This document shows positions 7,916 to 17,165 of a stretch of DNA of 64,000 bases, piece by piece. The DNA is from Prevotellamassilia timonensis (lineage in GTDB: Bacteria; Bacteroidota; Bacteroidia; Bacteroidales; Bacteroidaceae), in NCBI RefSeq assembly GCF_900106785.1, contig NZ_LT629845.1, forward strand, positions 1-64,000, given 5' to 3'. The notes under the pieces were generated by a model. It ran no database searches. It worked only from the letters and a program-made list of their open reading frames with translations, and had not been told where the DNA came from. Position numbers and translations under genes: made by a program. How positions within the stretch are numbered: position 1 is the first letter of the stretch; the number at the start of each line of letters is the position of its first letter.

Positions 7916-8230
7916 TTATTGTTCGTCAGCCTCTGCGTTATCGTTCGCGTGATTGTTGTTGCTGCTGCTTGTTGTGGCAGTAAAATCGTTGCAAGCCTTC
8001 TCCTTGGTATAATAGTAAACGAAGGTGCACACTGTTGCGGCTGCAAATACGAAAATGGGTGCATTAAACAGCACCGTCATGAGAGGCGTGTTCCAATCAG
8101 CATTACCAGTCCAAAACAAGTCGTTGGCCACTACAAAGTAAAACAAGCCTATAAGGTAGGCGATGCTCCGTACCAATGTGGCGTTGTAGGTATGCTTGAA
8201 AGCGTGTGCCACGCGTTTGATAGCATTCAT
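7916..8230 (-). CDS. Small membrane protein of unknown function
   Basis: 104 aa. Two hydrophobic segments are visible (about 22-38, SIAYLIGLFYFVVAN, and about 52-74, VLFNAPIFVFAAATVCTFVYYY). A hydrophilic tail rich in Ser, Asn, Asp and Glu follows. It resembles the small two-helix inner-membrane proteins common next to cell-wall genes in Bacteroidales, but no family is recognised. It lies 109 bp after murF on the same strand and may share its transcript. Confidence 0.6.
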   Translation of the reverse strand: MNAIKRVAHAFKHTYNATLVRSIAYLIGLFYFVVANDLFWTGNADWNTPLMTVLFNAPIFVFAAATVCTFVYYYTKEKACNDFTATTSSSNNNHANDNAEADEQ

Positions 8231-8339
8231 GTTGATGTGGTGTTAAGGTGGTACTTAATAATCTGTCGGTTTCATAAGCCTTTACAGACTGATAAATTCA
8301 GCAGACACGTCAGAGCAGAGCACGTCAGTGCAGAGCACG

Positions 8340-9635
8340 TCAGAGCAGGGGCGGAAGTTCGAAAAGCCGTGTGCCATTCGACCCTTTGATGAGGATAAGT
8401 CTGCCTGTGGGCATATTGCCCCCTGTGATGGCCGTTTTGACTGCCTCAACATCGGGGAACCAAAAAGCCCCTTCGGCGTACGGCTGAAAGTTTTCGCCAA
8501 CAAGCCAAACTTCCTCGCAACCAGAGGATAATGCCTGTGCTGCCACTTGTTTATGAGCCGAGGCAGATGATAGTCCGAGTTCACGCATCTCGCCCAATAT
8601 GAGCATTTTGTGCGGGGCCGCAATATGGGCAAAATTGTCAAGTGCGGCAGTCATGCTTGTCAGGTTGGCGTTGTATGCGTCAATGATAAGTTCGTTATGT
8701 GCGGTCTTTTTCAGTTCGCTGCGGTTGTTAGTAGGCTCGTAGGCCGCAATAGCCTGTGCGGCAGCCTCGGCAGTAACCCCAAAGTGTTTGCCCACGGCAA
8801 TGGCAGCCAAGGCGTTGGTTACGTTGTACGAACCAATAAGTTTGGTGTGCACCGTATGCCACTCGTCGCCAGCATAGCGGAATTTGAATGTCATGAAAGG
8901 TGTGCATTCCACAAATTCACCTTCAACAGCATATCCCTTATCGGGCAAGCCATACGTCTCGGTGGTGAGGCCCTGTGTCATGGGCATAAGGTATTTGTTG
9001 TCAGCGTCAACAAATACAAACGCTCCAGGTTTCACACGCAAGTAGTCATAAAGCTCACCTTTTGTGCGGATAACGCCCTCAAACGACCCAAAGCCTTCAA
9101 GGTGTGCACAACCCACGTTCGTAATCAGTCCGCAGTCGGCGTCTACAATCTCAGACAGTTGAGCTATTTCGCCAGGGTGGTTTGCACCAGTCTCGATAAC
9201 GGCAATTTCGTGTTCGGGGCGTAAGCGCAGCAACGTCTTGGGCACACCAATATGGTTGTTAAAGTTGCCTTGGGTGTAAAGTACATTATATTTAGTAGAC
9301 AAGACCGCAGACGTGAGCTCCTTGGTGGTAGTTTTGCCATTAGTACCAGTAATCTGTATAATGGGCGTTTCGAGTTGACGGCGGTGATATGTAGCTAATT
9401 GCTGCAAGGTGGTCAGTACGTTGTCAACCTTTATGAGTTTATCGTTTGCGGGTAATTCTGCGTCATCCACTACCGCATAGGCACAACCATTTTCGAGTGC
9501 TTTCAGTGCAAATTTGTTGCCGTCGAAGGTGGTGCCACGCAGCGCAAAGAAAAGAGAACCTGCAGGACAATCGCGTGTGTCGGTTGTAATAACAGGGTGT
9601 TTCAGAAAGATATTGTACAATTCGGGTATTGTCAT
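8340..9635 (-). CDS. murF: UDP-N-acetylmuramoyl-tripeptide--D-alanyl-D-alanine ligase
   Basis: 431 aa, the normal length for MurF, a cytoplasmic enzyme that adds D-Ala-D-Ala to the UDP-MurNAc tripeptide. The N-terminal domain holds DTRDCPAGSLFFALRG (the substrate-binding Mur ligase signature) and the ATP-binding loop is TGTNGKTTTKE (around residues 96-106). The ENTGANHPGEIAQL-like and LGEMRELG segments of the central and C-terminal domains are present. It stands alone rather than in the mur cluster. An F3 repeat lies just upstream at 9656-9714. Confidence 0.96.
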   Translation of the reverse strand: MTIPELYNIFLKHPVITTDTRDCPAGSLFFALRGTTFDGNKFALKALENGCAYAVVDDAELPANDKLIKVDNVLTTLQQLATYHRRQLETPIIQITGTNGKTTTKELTSAVLSTKYNVLYTQGNFNNHIGVPKTLLRLRPEHEIAVIETGANHPGEIAQLSEIVDADCGLITNVGCAHLEGFGSFEGVIRTKGELYDYLRVKPGAFVFVDADNKYLMPMTQGLTTETYGLPDKGYAVEGEFVECTPFMTFKFRYAGDEWHTVHTKLIGSYNVTNALAAIAVGKHFGVTAEAAAQAIAAYEPTNNRSELKKTAHNELIIDAYNANLTSMTAALDNFAHIAAPHKMLILGEMRELGLSSASAHKQVAAQALSSGCEEVWLVGENFQPYAEGAFWFPDVEAVKTAITGGNMPTGRLILIKGSNGTRLFELPPLL

Positions 9636-9655
9636 CGTTCTAAATGTATTTATCT

Positions 9656-9714
9656 TGTTGGTGGAATTGGTAAACTTGTAAACCCGTTAACCAAGAATTC
9701 CGCCAGCAGGCTAT
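9656..9714. repeat. F3 octamer palindrome, short copy
   Basis: TTGGTGGAATTGG ... AATTCCGCCAGC ends enclose RRGTTRAC-type words (AACTTGTAAACCCGTTAACC). It is a shortened member of the F3 family, whose full form is about 160 bp. It lies just upstream of murF. Confidence 0.7.
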
Positions 9715-9783
9715 TTGCTGATGTAGTTTGTCATGCAAAGGTACGTCAAGATGCACGCAATGCAAAACGATTGTGTAAAAACT

Positions 9784-9812
9784 TTTGTTGTCGCCTTTTT
9801 TGTATACCTTTG
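9784..9812 (+). promoter_or_regulatory. folP promoter
   Basis: TTTG (9784-9787), a 17-bp spacer and TACCTTTG (9805-9812) match the Bacteroidota sigma-ABfr consensus. It is about 95 bp before the folP start. Confidence 0.75.
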
Positions 9813-9906
9813 CATAGCGTAATCCCTTGGCGCAATCAGACACAAAAGGGGGCATAAAGACGCCATGGCTTCATGCCAATAGCCACGAATTAAAACATTT
9901 ACAACA

Positions 9907-10746
9907 TTGACACATACACTCAATTTGCGCGGAAGACTCTTAGAGCTGCGCGAACCTCAAATAATGGGCATACTGAATGTAACGCCCGATTCCTTCTACT
10001 CCGACAGCCGAACGCCTGACGAGGCGCACATCACAGATCGTGTGCGTCAGATGATGGACGAGGGTGCCGACATGATAGACGTTGGTGGCTATTCGTCGCG
10101 TCCGGGTGCCGACGATGTAACGCCCGAGGAGGAAATGGACCGTTTGCGTCGTGGCTTGCGCATTGTGCGCAAACTCTATCCCGAAGTGCCTGTGTCGGTT
10201 GACACATTCAGAGCCGATGTGGCACGCATGTGTATTGAAGAGGAAGGGGCCGACATCATTAACGACATATCCGGTGGCATGATGGATCGCCAGATGTTTC
10301 GCACTGTGGCACGCCTTGGCGTACCCTATATATTGATGCACATGCAAGGTACCCCCGACACCATGCAGGTGGCACCACACTATGACAACTTGCGGCGTGA
10401 GGTCATGCTCTATTTTGCCGAACGCATCGACCGCCTTTGCCAGATGGGTGCCAAAGACATTATTGTCGACCCCGGCTTTGGTTTTGGCAAGACGCTCGAG
10501 CATAATTACGAACTGATGAATCACCTTGAGGATTTTGCCGTGTTCAACTTGCCGCTGTTAGTCGGCATCTCACGCAAATCGATGATATACAAATTGACAG
10601 GTGGCACACCACAAACCTCACTCAATGGCACCACAGCGCTCAACACCATATCTTTAGTCAAGGGGGCACACATATTGCGTGTGCATGACGTGAAAGCCGC
10701 AGCTGAGGCCAAGCAAATTTACATGGCGATGAAGCAAAATGCCTGA
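9907..10746 (+). CDS. folP: Dihydropteroate synthase
   Basis: 279 aa, folate-pathway enzyme joining 6-hydroxymethyl-dihydropterin diphosphate and p-aminobenzoate; target of sulfonamides. The diagnostic MGILNVTPDSFYSDS lies at residues 20-34, followed by DVGGYSSRPGA, SVDTFRADVA, NDISGG and DPGFGFGKT. The start is taken as TTG at 9907 because the first in-frame ATG (9964) would remove the strand leading into the barrel. cdaA follows 79 bp later, an order common in Bacteroidota. Confidence 0.95.
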   Translation: MTHTLNLRGRLLELREPQIMGILNVTPDSFYSDSRTPDEAHITDRVRQMMDEGADMIDVGGYSSRPGADDVTPEEEMDRLRRGLRIVRKLYPEVPVSVDTFRADVARMCIEEEGADIINDISGGMMDRQMFRTVARLGVPYILMHMQGTPDTMQVAPHYDNLRREVMLYFAERIDRLCQMGAKDIIVDPGFGFGKTLEHNYELMNHLEDFAVFNLPLLVGISRKSMIYKLTGGTPQTSLNGTTALNTISLVKGAHILRVHDVKAAAEAKQIYMAMKQNA

Positions 10747-10825
10747 GGCCAGAGCGACGATTTTCAGTTGCCGCCAACAGTTGTAACCGCCATATATTCA
10801 GAAAACGCTCAACACATACGAGTCA

Positions 10826-11602
10826 ATGCTAAGTTTTGGGATAAAAGACATCATAGACATCTTTTCGGTAGCCATATTGTTATACTACATCTATCGATTG
10901 ATGAAAGAATCGAGCTCTGCCAATATCTTTGGCGGTATCATCGTCTTTATTGTAGTTTGGATATTTGTGTCGCAAATATTCGAGATGCGTTTGCTTGGCT
11001 CCATTCTCGACAAAGTGGTAAACGTAGGTTCGCTTGCGCTCATCATATTATTTCAAGAGGAAATACGTCATTTCTTCAGCACCATCGGTTCACGTCCGAG
11101 CACCCATTTCCTCACACGCATATTCAAGTCAAAGAAAGACAAGGGCGACAATGTGCATCGCGAGGACATCATGCCCATAGTGATGGCATGTATGAATATG
11201 AGCAAGCAAAAGGTAGGCGCGCTCATCATTATAGAGCGTTATGTGGGTTTGAGCGAGTATATAGCCACGGGCGACATGATCAATGCCAATATCACGCAGC
11301 GACTCATCGAAAACATATTTTTCAAGAACAGCCCTCTGCACGACGGAGCCATGATTATATCACACCAACGCATCAAGGCTGCAGGCTGTATATTGCCCAT
11401 ATCGCACGATACAGACATACCCAAATCGTTAGGCCTGCGCCACCGTGCAGCGCTTGGCATATCTCAAAAGAGTGACTGCCTGGCAGTGGTCGTTTCGGAG
11501 GAAACTGGTGGTATTTCAATAGCCGAAAAAGGCAGTTTCCGCTTGCGTATGTCGGCCGAGGAATTAGAGAGTGCACTCTCAAAAGAGTGGATAAAGGAGT
11601 AA
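10826..11602 (+). CDS. cdaA: Diadenylate cyclase CdaA
   Basis: 258 aa membrane-bound c-di-AMP synthase. Three N-terminal transmembrane helices (residues about 5-75) precede a DisA_N domain with the DGA motif (SPLHDGAMI, about 170-178) and the RHR motif (GLRHRAALG, about 204-212), which bind and cyclise two ATP molecules. c-di-AMP controls potassium, osmotic and wall balance. It is linked to folP upstream. No CdaR or GlmM gene is adjacent here. Confidence 0.95.
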   Translation: MLSFGIKDIIDIFSVAILLYYIYRLMKESSSANIFGGIIVFIVVWIFVSQIFEMRLLGSILDKVVNVGSLALIILFQEEIRHFFSTIGSRPSTHFLTRIFKSKKDKGDNVHREDIMPIVMACMNMSKQKVGALIIIERYVGLSEYIATGDMINANITQRLIENIFFKNSPLHDGAMIISHQRIKAAGCILPISHDTDIPKSLGLRHRAALGISQKSDCLAVVVSEETGGISIAEKGSFRLRMSAEELESALSKEWIKE

Positions 11603-11630
11603 CAAGTGCCTGCTTTTCATTATTTATGCT

Positions 11631-11638
11631 TATCTTTG
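11631..11638 (+). promoter_or_regulatory. -7 box before psd
   Basis: TATCTTTG fits the -7 consensus, 92 bp before the psd start and after the cdaA stop. No well-placed TTTG was found. Confidence 0.4.
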
Positions 11639-11729
11639 CAGTGCTGACGTGTGCGCCATACTGCAAGTGATAGTGTGAAAAGCGCCCCCAAACGTGGCAC
11701 AAACCCCATTATACAGCCAAGTCTATAAC

Positions 11730-12422
11730 ATGACAAAAAATCACAAGATAAAAAAAGTGCGTTTGCACAGTGAAGGCAATGACATACTGCGTAAAAGCCT
11801 GCTGGTCATACTCGTGACGGGTGCGCTCTTATACTACCTTTTGCGTGACGTAACACTGTGGCCTTTCTACGCCTACATGGCCATTTGCATAATATTGTAT
11901 GCCATGGCCGTTAACTTCTTCCGTTGCCCGATACGTATCTTTAATGGTGACAAGGAAGGAACTGTGCTTGCTGCAGCCGATGGCAAGGTGGTGGTGATTG
12001 AAGAGGTAGACGAAAATGAATATTTCCACGACCGCCGGTTGATGATTTCCATATTTATGTCCATCACCAATGTGCATGCTAACTGGTTCCCGGTTGAGGG
12101 ACTTGTAAAAAAAGTAGTGCATCACAAGGGCAATTTTCATAAGGCTTGGCTCCCCAAGGCCAGTACTGAAAACGAACGCTCAACTGTAGTAATCGAAACA
12201 CCCGACGGCAAGGACGTGCTCGTGCGCCAAATAGCTGGGGCCGTAGCCCGCCGTATAGTAACCTATGCCCGTGAGGACGAGGATTGCTACTTCGATGAGC
12301 ACATGGGATTTATCAAGTTCGGCTCACGCGTCGACGTCTATTTGCCTACCGACACCGAAGTGCTGGTAAAGATGGGGCAACGTACAGTTGGCAACCAAAC
12401 AGTGATAGCCAAACTTAAGTAA
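11730..12422 (+). CDS. psd: Phosphatidylserine decarboxylase (short, type II)
   Basis: 230 aa from ATG 11730. It makes phosphatidylethanolamine from phosphatidylserine using a pyruvoyl group formed by self-cleavage. The cleavage motif is FGSR with Ser199, in the [14 protein letters not shown] context of short archaeal-type Psd enzymes. One or two transmembrane helices lie at about 22-60. pssA follows, so two consecutive steps of phospholipid synthesis are encoded side by side. Confidence 0.94.
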   Translation: MTKNHKIKKVRLHSEGNDILRKSLLVILVTGALLYYLLRDVTLWPFYAYMAICIILYAMAVNFFRCPIRIFNGDKEGTVLAAADGKVVVIEEVDENEYFHDRRLMISIFMSITNVHANWFPVEGLVKKVVHHKGNFHKAWLPKASTENERSTVVIETPDGKDVLVRQIAGAVARRIVTYAREDEDCYFDEHMGFIKFGSRVDVYLPTDTEVLVKMGQRTVGNQTVIAKLK

Positions 12423-12462
12423 AGTGACAAACAATACTACTTATCAGTAAAATAACACACTC

Positions 12463-12547
12463 TTGCGAGTTGACAGGTTGATTGATAGTGAGTTAAGCAA
12501 GGGGCTTTATGCGTCCCTCGCCAGCTTACGCAGACTTGTCAACTCGT
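12463..12547. repeat. Divergent F3-like inverted repeat
   Basis: CGAGTTGACA and TGTCAACTCG form the ends of an 80-bp inverted element with other octamer-like words. It lies between psd and pssA and is less complete than other F3 copies. Confidence 0.5.
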
Positions 12548-12581
12548 AATGCTTTATAAACCAAGTAACGCCATAATAACA

Positions 12582-13322
12582 ATGAAAAAGCATATCCCCA
12601 ACACCATCACATGCTGCAACCTCATATCGGGCTGCATTGCCACATACTTTGCCTTCCAAGCAAATTTTCAATTTGCTTTTGCCTTTATAATAATAGGCGC
12701 GGTGTTCGACTTCTTTGATGGTTTCGCAGCACGTTTGCTGCATGTTTCGTCACCAGTGGGCAAGGAACTCGATTCGCTGGCCGACGACATTACATTTGGA
12801 TTTGCCCCGGCCGCCATTGTTTTCTCAATGCTCCGCACCTTGCTCTCAGCATGTGGCGATGGGGCGGCAGTTTGTCCAGTCACCCCCTATGTGCCATACG
12901 TTGCATTTGTCATTGCAGCATTTTCAGCCTTGCGCTTGGCCAAGTTCAACCTCGATGAGCGTCAAACCACCTCTTTCATCGGTCTGCCCACCCCGGCCAA
13001 TGCCTTGTTCTGGGCAGCGTTGAGTGTATCGCTCAGCACAAACAGCTGCCTTGTTTCCGACAATGCGTTGTGGTTATTGCCAGCATTGGTAGTGGGTGCA
13101 CTGTTGTCAAGTTGGTTGCTTGTGGCCGAAATTCCCATGTTCGCGTTAAAGTTCAAGCACTATGGCGTCAAGGGCAACGAGTTGCGTTATGGTTTTGTGC
13201 TATTCAGCATATTGCTGCTTGCCATTCTGGGCTGGGTAGGTTTCTCCGCCATAATAGTGTTATATATTCTTACATCAATAGCCAACAACGTGTTTGGCAC
13301 AAAGATTGCTGATGAGGAGTAG
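12582..13322 (+). CDS. pssA: CDP-diacylglycerol--serine O-phosphatidyltransferase
   Basis: 246 aa from ATG 12582. An integral membrane CDP-alcohol phosphatidyltransferase with the motif DGFAARLLHVSSPVGKELDSLAD (DGxxAR...GxxxDxxxD, about 46-68) and about eight hydrophobic helices. It supplies phosphatidylserine to Psd encoded just upstream. An earlier in-frame ATG at 12549 lies inside the repeat and is less likely. Confidence 0.94.
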   Translation: MKKHIPNTITCCNLISGCIATYFAFQANFQFAFAFIIIGAVFDFFDGFAARLLHVSSPVGKELDSLADDITFGFAPAAIVFSMLRTLLSACGDGAAVCPVTPYVPYVAFVIAAFSALRLAKFNLDERQTTSFIGLPTPANALFWAALSVSLSTNSCLVSDNALWLLPALVVGALLSSWLLVAEIPMFALKFKHYGVKGNELRYGFVLFSILLLAILGWVGFSAIIVLYILTSIANNVFGTKIADEE

Positions 13323-13358
13323 GCAACTCCTTATTATTAACGTAACACATATTGATTG

Positions 13359-13670
13359 ATGCACTTTTTAGGTTGTTTATTTGTCTTCATATTAGGTGGT
13401 ATATTCTTCGTGATAGCCGTCATAAGTTGGGTGTTCCGCACCCTGTTCGGTGTCAACATCTTTGCACCATTCTTTGTCGGGTCACGTCGCAAGGCAAGCG
13501 CTTTCAATAGCGCAGAACGAAATGATAACACTGCCAGCGAGCAGCAACGTACCACTCATTACAACACAGGCAATGCCCACCATGAAGGCGGGCAGGAACG
13601 TCGCGCGTCAGACAAAGGCAAAATATTTGACAAGAGTGAGGGGGAATACGTCGATTTTGAGGAGGTGTGA
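13359..13670 (+). CDS. DUF4834 family membrane protein
   Basis: 103 aa from ATG 13359 (a TTG directly before it is in frame). One long hydrophobic helix (about 3-28) is followed by FRTLFGVNIFAPFF and a polar, low-complexity tail ending in EGEYVDFEEV, the usual make-up of DUF4834. It lies 36 bp after pssA and is probably co-transcribed. Function unknown. Confidence 0.7.
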   Translation: MHFLGCLFVFILGGIFFVIAVISWVFRTLFGVNIFAPFFVGSRRKASAFNSAERNDNTASEQQRTTHYNTGNAHHEGGQERRASDKGKIFDKSEGEYVDFEEV

Positions 13671-13736
13671 GGCATTGGTGCCAAATAACGGCAATTAAAG
13701 GGTGGTTCTAATAATCCCGAAATCACATAGAAGATA

Positions 13737-13799
13737 AAACGGTTGGTGGGTTAAAAAGCAGACAATCCATAAGTATGCTTTTTAACCCACCAACCGTTT
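13737..13799. terminator. Perfect 24-bp hairpin between convergent genes
   Basis: A 24-bp arm starting AAACGGTTGGTGGGTTAAAA (13737-13760) pairs perfectly with 13776-13799 around a 15-nt loop. It sits between the DUF4834 gene and the oppositely directed LuxR-type gene and has T-rich stretches on both strands, so it can end both transcripts. Confidence 0.8.
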
Positions 13800-13836
13800 G
13801 TTGTAATAAAGAGCGTCCGGCTTTTGCTTGCGCGGC

Positions 13837-14460
13837 TCAAATGCGTACAATGCCGTGCATTACAGCAAAGATGGTAAGGGCAGACACACTGCGCGTACCA
13901 AGTTTCTCGGTCAGATTATTGCGGTGCGTGATGACAGTTGCCACGCTCACCCCCATGCGTGCGGCAATCTCTTTGTTGATAAGTCCGTCCACAATGCCCT
14001 TCAGCACTTCGCGCTCGCGTGGTGTGAGGTGTGGCGTGTTGTGGCTACCTGTCTCAGCCTCGGCGCCATTAGGGGTTTGTTGTGCCTCTTTCACCACATC
14101 GGGTTCAGCACCATGTTGGTTGTGCGACTTGCTTGCCAGAGCTATGATTGAAGCTACAAGCGCTTTCTCAGGCAAAAACACATTCAGTGCGTGAAAGCCC
14201 TGAGGCAGATGGCAAGTGTCATTGCCATGCACCAGTATGATGGTCTTGTGTTGCCGTTTCAAAAAGAAAGACGCATTAGCCAGCACCTCGTCCGCCGATA
14301 CAAAATAGTGAAAGAAGGTGTCGGCAGAGTTCTCCTCCGTCATGTCCGCAACGTGTGAAAACAAGTACACCTCAGCCCCCGGCATCATACGGCGTATGAT
14401 GTCGGCCAGCCCCATGCAGGCAAGCGTGTTGGGTGATATGATGGCTATCGAAGGTCGCAT
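13837..14460 (-). CDS. LuxR-type transcriptional regulator
   Basis: 207 aa. The C-terminal HTH is a clear LuxR/GerE domain (LTPREREVLKGIVDGLINKEIAARMGVSVATV, about 142-175). The N-terminal 110 residues have the size and pattern of a response-regulator receiver but show no evident phosphoacceptor aspartate pocket, so activation may not be by phosphorylation. It lies 40 bp after pflA on the same strand and may be co-transcribed with it. Target genes unknown. Confidence 0.8.
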   Translation of the reverse strand: MRPSIAIISPNTLACMGLADIIRRMMPGAEVYLFSHVADMTEENSADTFFHYFVSADEVLANASFFLKRQHKTIILVHGNDTCHLPQGFHALNVFLPEKALVASIIALASKSHNQHGAEPDVVKEAQQTPNGAEAETGSHNTPHLTPREREVLKGIVDGLINKEIAARMGVSVATVITHRNNLTEKLGTRSVSALTIFAVMHGIVRI

Positions 14461-14500
14461 ATAGTATATTTGCTGATAGAGAGGGGTGTAGAGTGGGGGC

Positions 14501-15235
14501 TTAGTTTACAACCAGTTTGTCGTTAAAATAGTGTCGCAGAATTTCCTCTGCATGCTGCTTTTGTTCGGGCGTGTTGACAGGCACGTCCTTTAGTTTGTAC
14601 TCCCACCCAAGGGCTTCGTATTTGTGTACACCGAGTGTGTGGTAAGGCAGCAGTTCGATGCGCTGTAATTGTGTGTAATCCTTAAAGTGCGCTCCCAGTG
14701 CGTGCAAGTCCTCGTCAAAATTGCTCACTCCTGGCACGAGCACATAACGTAGCCAAAAGGGGTGGTTGTTCGCTTCAAACCAAGCCGCCGTCTTAAGCGG
14801 TTGTTCGTTGCTGCGTCCTGTAATGTATTGATGTCTGTCATTATTAAATTCCTTGATGTCAAGCATCACAAGGTCTGTCAGTTTCCAAAGTTCCTCCACG
14901 TCATTGTTCCAGATGGCTCCGTTGCTGTCCACGCAAATGTGAATGCCCTCCTCCTTCAACCGTTTGAACAGTGGAATGAGCGCTTTGGCCTGTACCGTAG
15001 GTTCGCCGCCCGAAAAGGTTATGCCGCCCCGTTTGCCAAAGAAAGGTTTGAACGACACGGCCTGTTTCACAATGTGTTCGGCGTCAGTCAGTGTGCTTTC
15101 ACCCACGGCATCAATCGTGTCGGGGTTGGCACAATACAGACATCTGAACGGACAGCCTTGCAGAAAAACCACGTAGCGCAGTCCCGGCCCATCAAATGTG
15201 CCCATCGACTCATAGCTGTGAACGCGTATTTGCAT
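14501..15235 (-). CDS. pflA: Pyruvate formate-lyase activating enzyme
   Basis: 244 aa from ATG 15235; the in-frame ATG at 15268 lies inside an F6 repeat. A radical SAM enzyme with CPFRCLYC (about 30-37) binding a 4Fe-4S cluster, and GGITFSGGEPTVQ for SAM contacts. It installs the glycyl radical in pyruvate formate-lyase. The matching pflB lies far away at 58.6-60.8 kb, so the pair is split in this genome. Confidence 0.94.
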   Translation of the reverse strand: MQIRVHSYESMGTFDGPGLRYVVFLQGCPFRCLYCANPDTIDAVGESTLTDAEHIVKQAVSFKPFFGKRGGITFSGGEPTVQAKALIPLFKRLKEEGIHICVDSNGAIWNNDVEELWKLTDLVMLDIKEFNNDRHQYITGRSNEQPLKTAAWFEANNHPFWLRYVLVPGVSNFDEDLHALGAHFKDYTQLQRIELLPYHTLGVHKYEALGWEYKLKDVPVNTPEQKQHAEEILRHYFNDKLVVN

Positions 15236-15325
15236 ATTTAAGTAGGTATTCAATATTGGTTTGTACAATCAGCAGGTGTCCGATAAACGCTGTTTCAACG
15301 TAAAAATAAATATGAGCACCTACTT
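15236..15325. repeat. F6 palindrome, short copy
   Basis: TTTAAGTAGGTATTCAATAT (from 15236) and ATATGAGCACCTACTTATT (to about 15327) are imperfect inverted ends matching those of the 55.85-kb element. The pflA start is immediately next to it. The internal stems of the longer copy are missing. Confidence 0.6.
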
Positions 15326-15364
15326 ATTCTTATTGCAAAGTTACGCAAACTTACAAAAAAGCAG

Positions 15365-15372
15365 TACCTTTG
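15365..15372 (+). promoter_or_regulatory. -7 box before trpS
   Basis: TACCTTTG, 149 bp before the trpS start. The -33 element is not clear. Confidence 0.5.
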
Positions 15373-15520
15373 CTGGCAAAATATGCTTATAAGCAGGTGC
15401 ACACAAGCATTTTCATACTGAAATAGCGTTAACGGGCCACACACCTGGCAACGTGCCGTCAAGGTGAAAAACAGCTCCTGCATATTATACAACAAATCAA
15501 AATAAGAACACTGACTAAAT

Positions 15521-16615
15521 ATGGCAAAAGATACCGTAATCCTTACAGGCGACCGTCCCACCGGACGCTTGCACATAGGCCACTATGTTGGCTCACTCCG
15601 TCGTCGCGTAGAGTTGCAGAATGCTGGCGACTTCAAAAAGATGTTTGTGTTTATAGCCGATGCACAGGCTTTGACCGACAATATCGACAATCCCGAAAAG
15701 GTGCGTCAGAATGTAATTGAGGTAGCACTCGATTATTTGGCCTGTGGCCTTGACCCCGAAAAAATCACCATCTTCATTCAGAGCCAGATACCCGAACTCT
15801 GCGAGTTGTCATTCTATTTTATGGACCTCGTCACTGTGAGCCGTTTGCAGCGCAACCCGACCGTCAAAACCGAGATAGGCATGCGTGGCTTCGAGTCAAG
15901 CATACCTGTGGGCTTCTTTACCTACCCTATAAGCCAGGCTGCCGATATCACCGCCTTCCGTGCCACCACAGTGCCGGCGGGTGAAGACCAAAAGCCTATG
16001 CTTGAGCAGGCCACCGAAATTGTGCGCCGTTTCAACCACATATATGGCGACACATTGGTAGAGCCCAACATCTTGTTGCCGCAAAACGCCGTGTGCTGCC
16101 GTCTGCCGGGAACCGATGGCAAAGCCAAAATGTCTAAAAGCCTTGGCAACTGCATCTACTTGTCTGACACAGCCAAGGACGTAGAGAAAAAGGTGAAATC
16201 GATGTACACCGACCCAACCCACTTGCGTGTTGAGGACCCCGGCCACATCGAGGGCAACACAGTGTTCACCTATCTCGATGCTTTCAGCAAGCCCGAGCAC
16301 TTTGCAGCGTACTGGCCTGAATACCAAAACCTTGACGAGGTAAAGGCACACTACCAACGCGGTGGACTGGGCGACATGAAGGTAAAGAAGTTCCTCAACA
16401 AAATACTCCAAGAGGAACTCGAACCCATTCGTCAGCGTCGTGCCGAGTTTGAAAAGGACATTCCCGCTGTGTACGAAATGCTCAAAAAGGGTTGCGAAGA
16501 GGCACGTGCCGTGGCTGCAGAAACCCTTAGCGATGTGCGTCGTGCTATGAAAATCAACTACTTTGACGATGCCGAACTCATAGCCGAACAGGCAAAGAAG
16601 TTTGCTTCAAAGTAA
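15521..16615 (+). CDS. trpS: Tryptophanyl-tRNA synthetase
   Basis: 364 aa class I aminoacyl-tRNA synthetase that charges tRNA-Trp. The HIGH motif is [10 protein letters not shown] (about 16-25) and the KMSKS loop is [10 protein letters not shown] (about 203-212). [12 protein letters not shown] at the N-terminus is the standard TrpRS opening. Single-gene unit with its own -7 box. Length is slightly above the usual 330-350 aa. Confidence 0.96.
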   Translation: MAKDTVILTGDRPTGRLHIGHYVGSLRRRVELQNAGDFKKMFVFIADAQALTDNIDNPEKVRQNVIEVALDYLACGLDPEKITIFIQSQIPELCELSFYFMDLVTVSRLQRNPTVKTEIGMRGFESSIPVGFFTYPISQAADITAFRATTVPAGEDQKPMLEQATEIVRRFNHIYGDTLVEPNILLPQNAVCCRLPGTDGKAKMSKSLGNCIYLSDTAKDVEKKVKSMYTDPTHLRVEDPGHIEGNTVFTYLDAFSKPEHFAAYWPEYQNLDEVKAHYQRGGLGDMKVKKFLNKILQEELEPIRQRRAEFEKDIPAVYEMLKKGCEEARAVAAETLSDVRRAMKINYFDDAELIAEQAKKFASK

Positions 16616-16720
16616 GCCGCACAAACGATGGAACTCCTTGGCCGAGCTGCAAACTCGTGCCACAATAACAAGCAAATGGAGCAGAAGATGTATGGGAAAC
16701 ATACATTTTCCGCTGCACAA

Positions 16721-16752
16721 TTTGCTCATTCACAAAAGATTTCCTAACTTTG
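16721..16752 (+). promoter_or_regulatory. rpmH promoter
   Basis: TTTG (16721-16724), a 20-bp spacer and TAACTTTG (16745-16752): a near-perfect Bacteroidota promoter, 122 bp before the L34 start. Confidence 0.8.
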
Positions 16753-16873
16753 CAACCCGAAGCGAGAAGGTGCCTCAAAAAGAACGTGAGGCCGCGAGGT
16801 CTGTAACATGGTAGTGCTGACCTTTCTCGCGCAATGATATGTATATCAAAAACAAAAAAACAGCATAACAAAA

Positions 16874-17032
16874 ATGAAAAGAACATTCCAACCCCACAAC
16901 AGAAAGAGAAATAACAAGCATGGTTTCCGTCAGCGTATGCAGACAGCCAACGGCCGTCGCGTATTGGCATCTCGTCGCGCTAAGGGTCGCAAGAAGTTGA
17001 CCGTGTCTGACGAAGTTCATGGCAAGAAGTAA
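16874..17032 (+). CDS. rpmH: 50S ribosomal protein L34
   Basis: 52 aa, starting [20 protein letters not shown] and continuing [20 protein letters not shown], the unmistakable L34 sequence. The usual length is 44-53 aa. It is preceded by a strong promoter and followed by a terminator, so it is a single-gene unit. dnaA and rnpA, often near rpmH in other bacteria, are not here, as is normal in Bacteroidota. Confidence 0.97.
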   Translation: MKRTFQPHNRKRNNKHGFRQRMQTANGRRVLASRRAKGRKKLTVSDEVHGKK

Positions 17033-17048
17033 TAAATTATAAGCTACT

Positions 17049-17085
17049 CCCCAATACCGCACAGCGGTGTTGGGGATTGCTTTTT
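17049..17085 (+). terminator. rpmH terminator
   Basis: CCCCAATACCGC (17049-17060) pairs with GCGGTGTTGGGG (17064-17075), followed by a T-rich tract. A second perfect 14-bp hairpin (GAGAGGCTGACACC / GGTGTCAGCCTCTC, 17091-17140) comes directly after. Confidence 0.85.
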
Positions 17086-17165
17086 CAAGGGAGAGGCTGA
17101 CACCTTTTTGCAGCAAGTGCAATGTGGGTGTCAGCCTCTCTTGCGTGTTTTGTGTTATATTCTGT

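Noticed and set aside
7886-8389. 167-aa plus-strand frame antisense to the small membrane protein
   Set aside because: The membrane protein on the other strand has clear hydrophobic helices and fits the murF transcript; the plus frame has no pattern.
10768-11475. 235-aa frame over the start of cdaA
   Set aside because: It is a shadow frame; the cdaA frame has the DGA and RHR motifs.
13737-13799. Considered as another dispersed palindrome family
   Set aside because: No second copy in the window, and its place between convergent genes with T-runs on both sides fits a bidirectional terminator.
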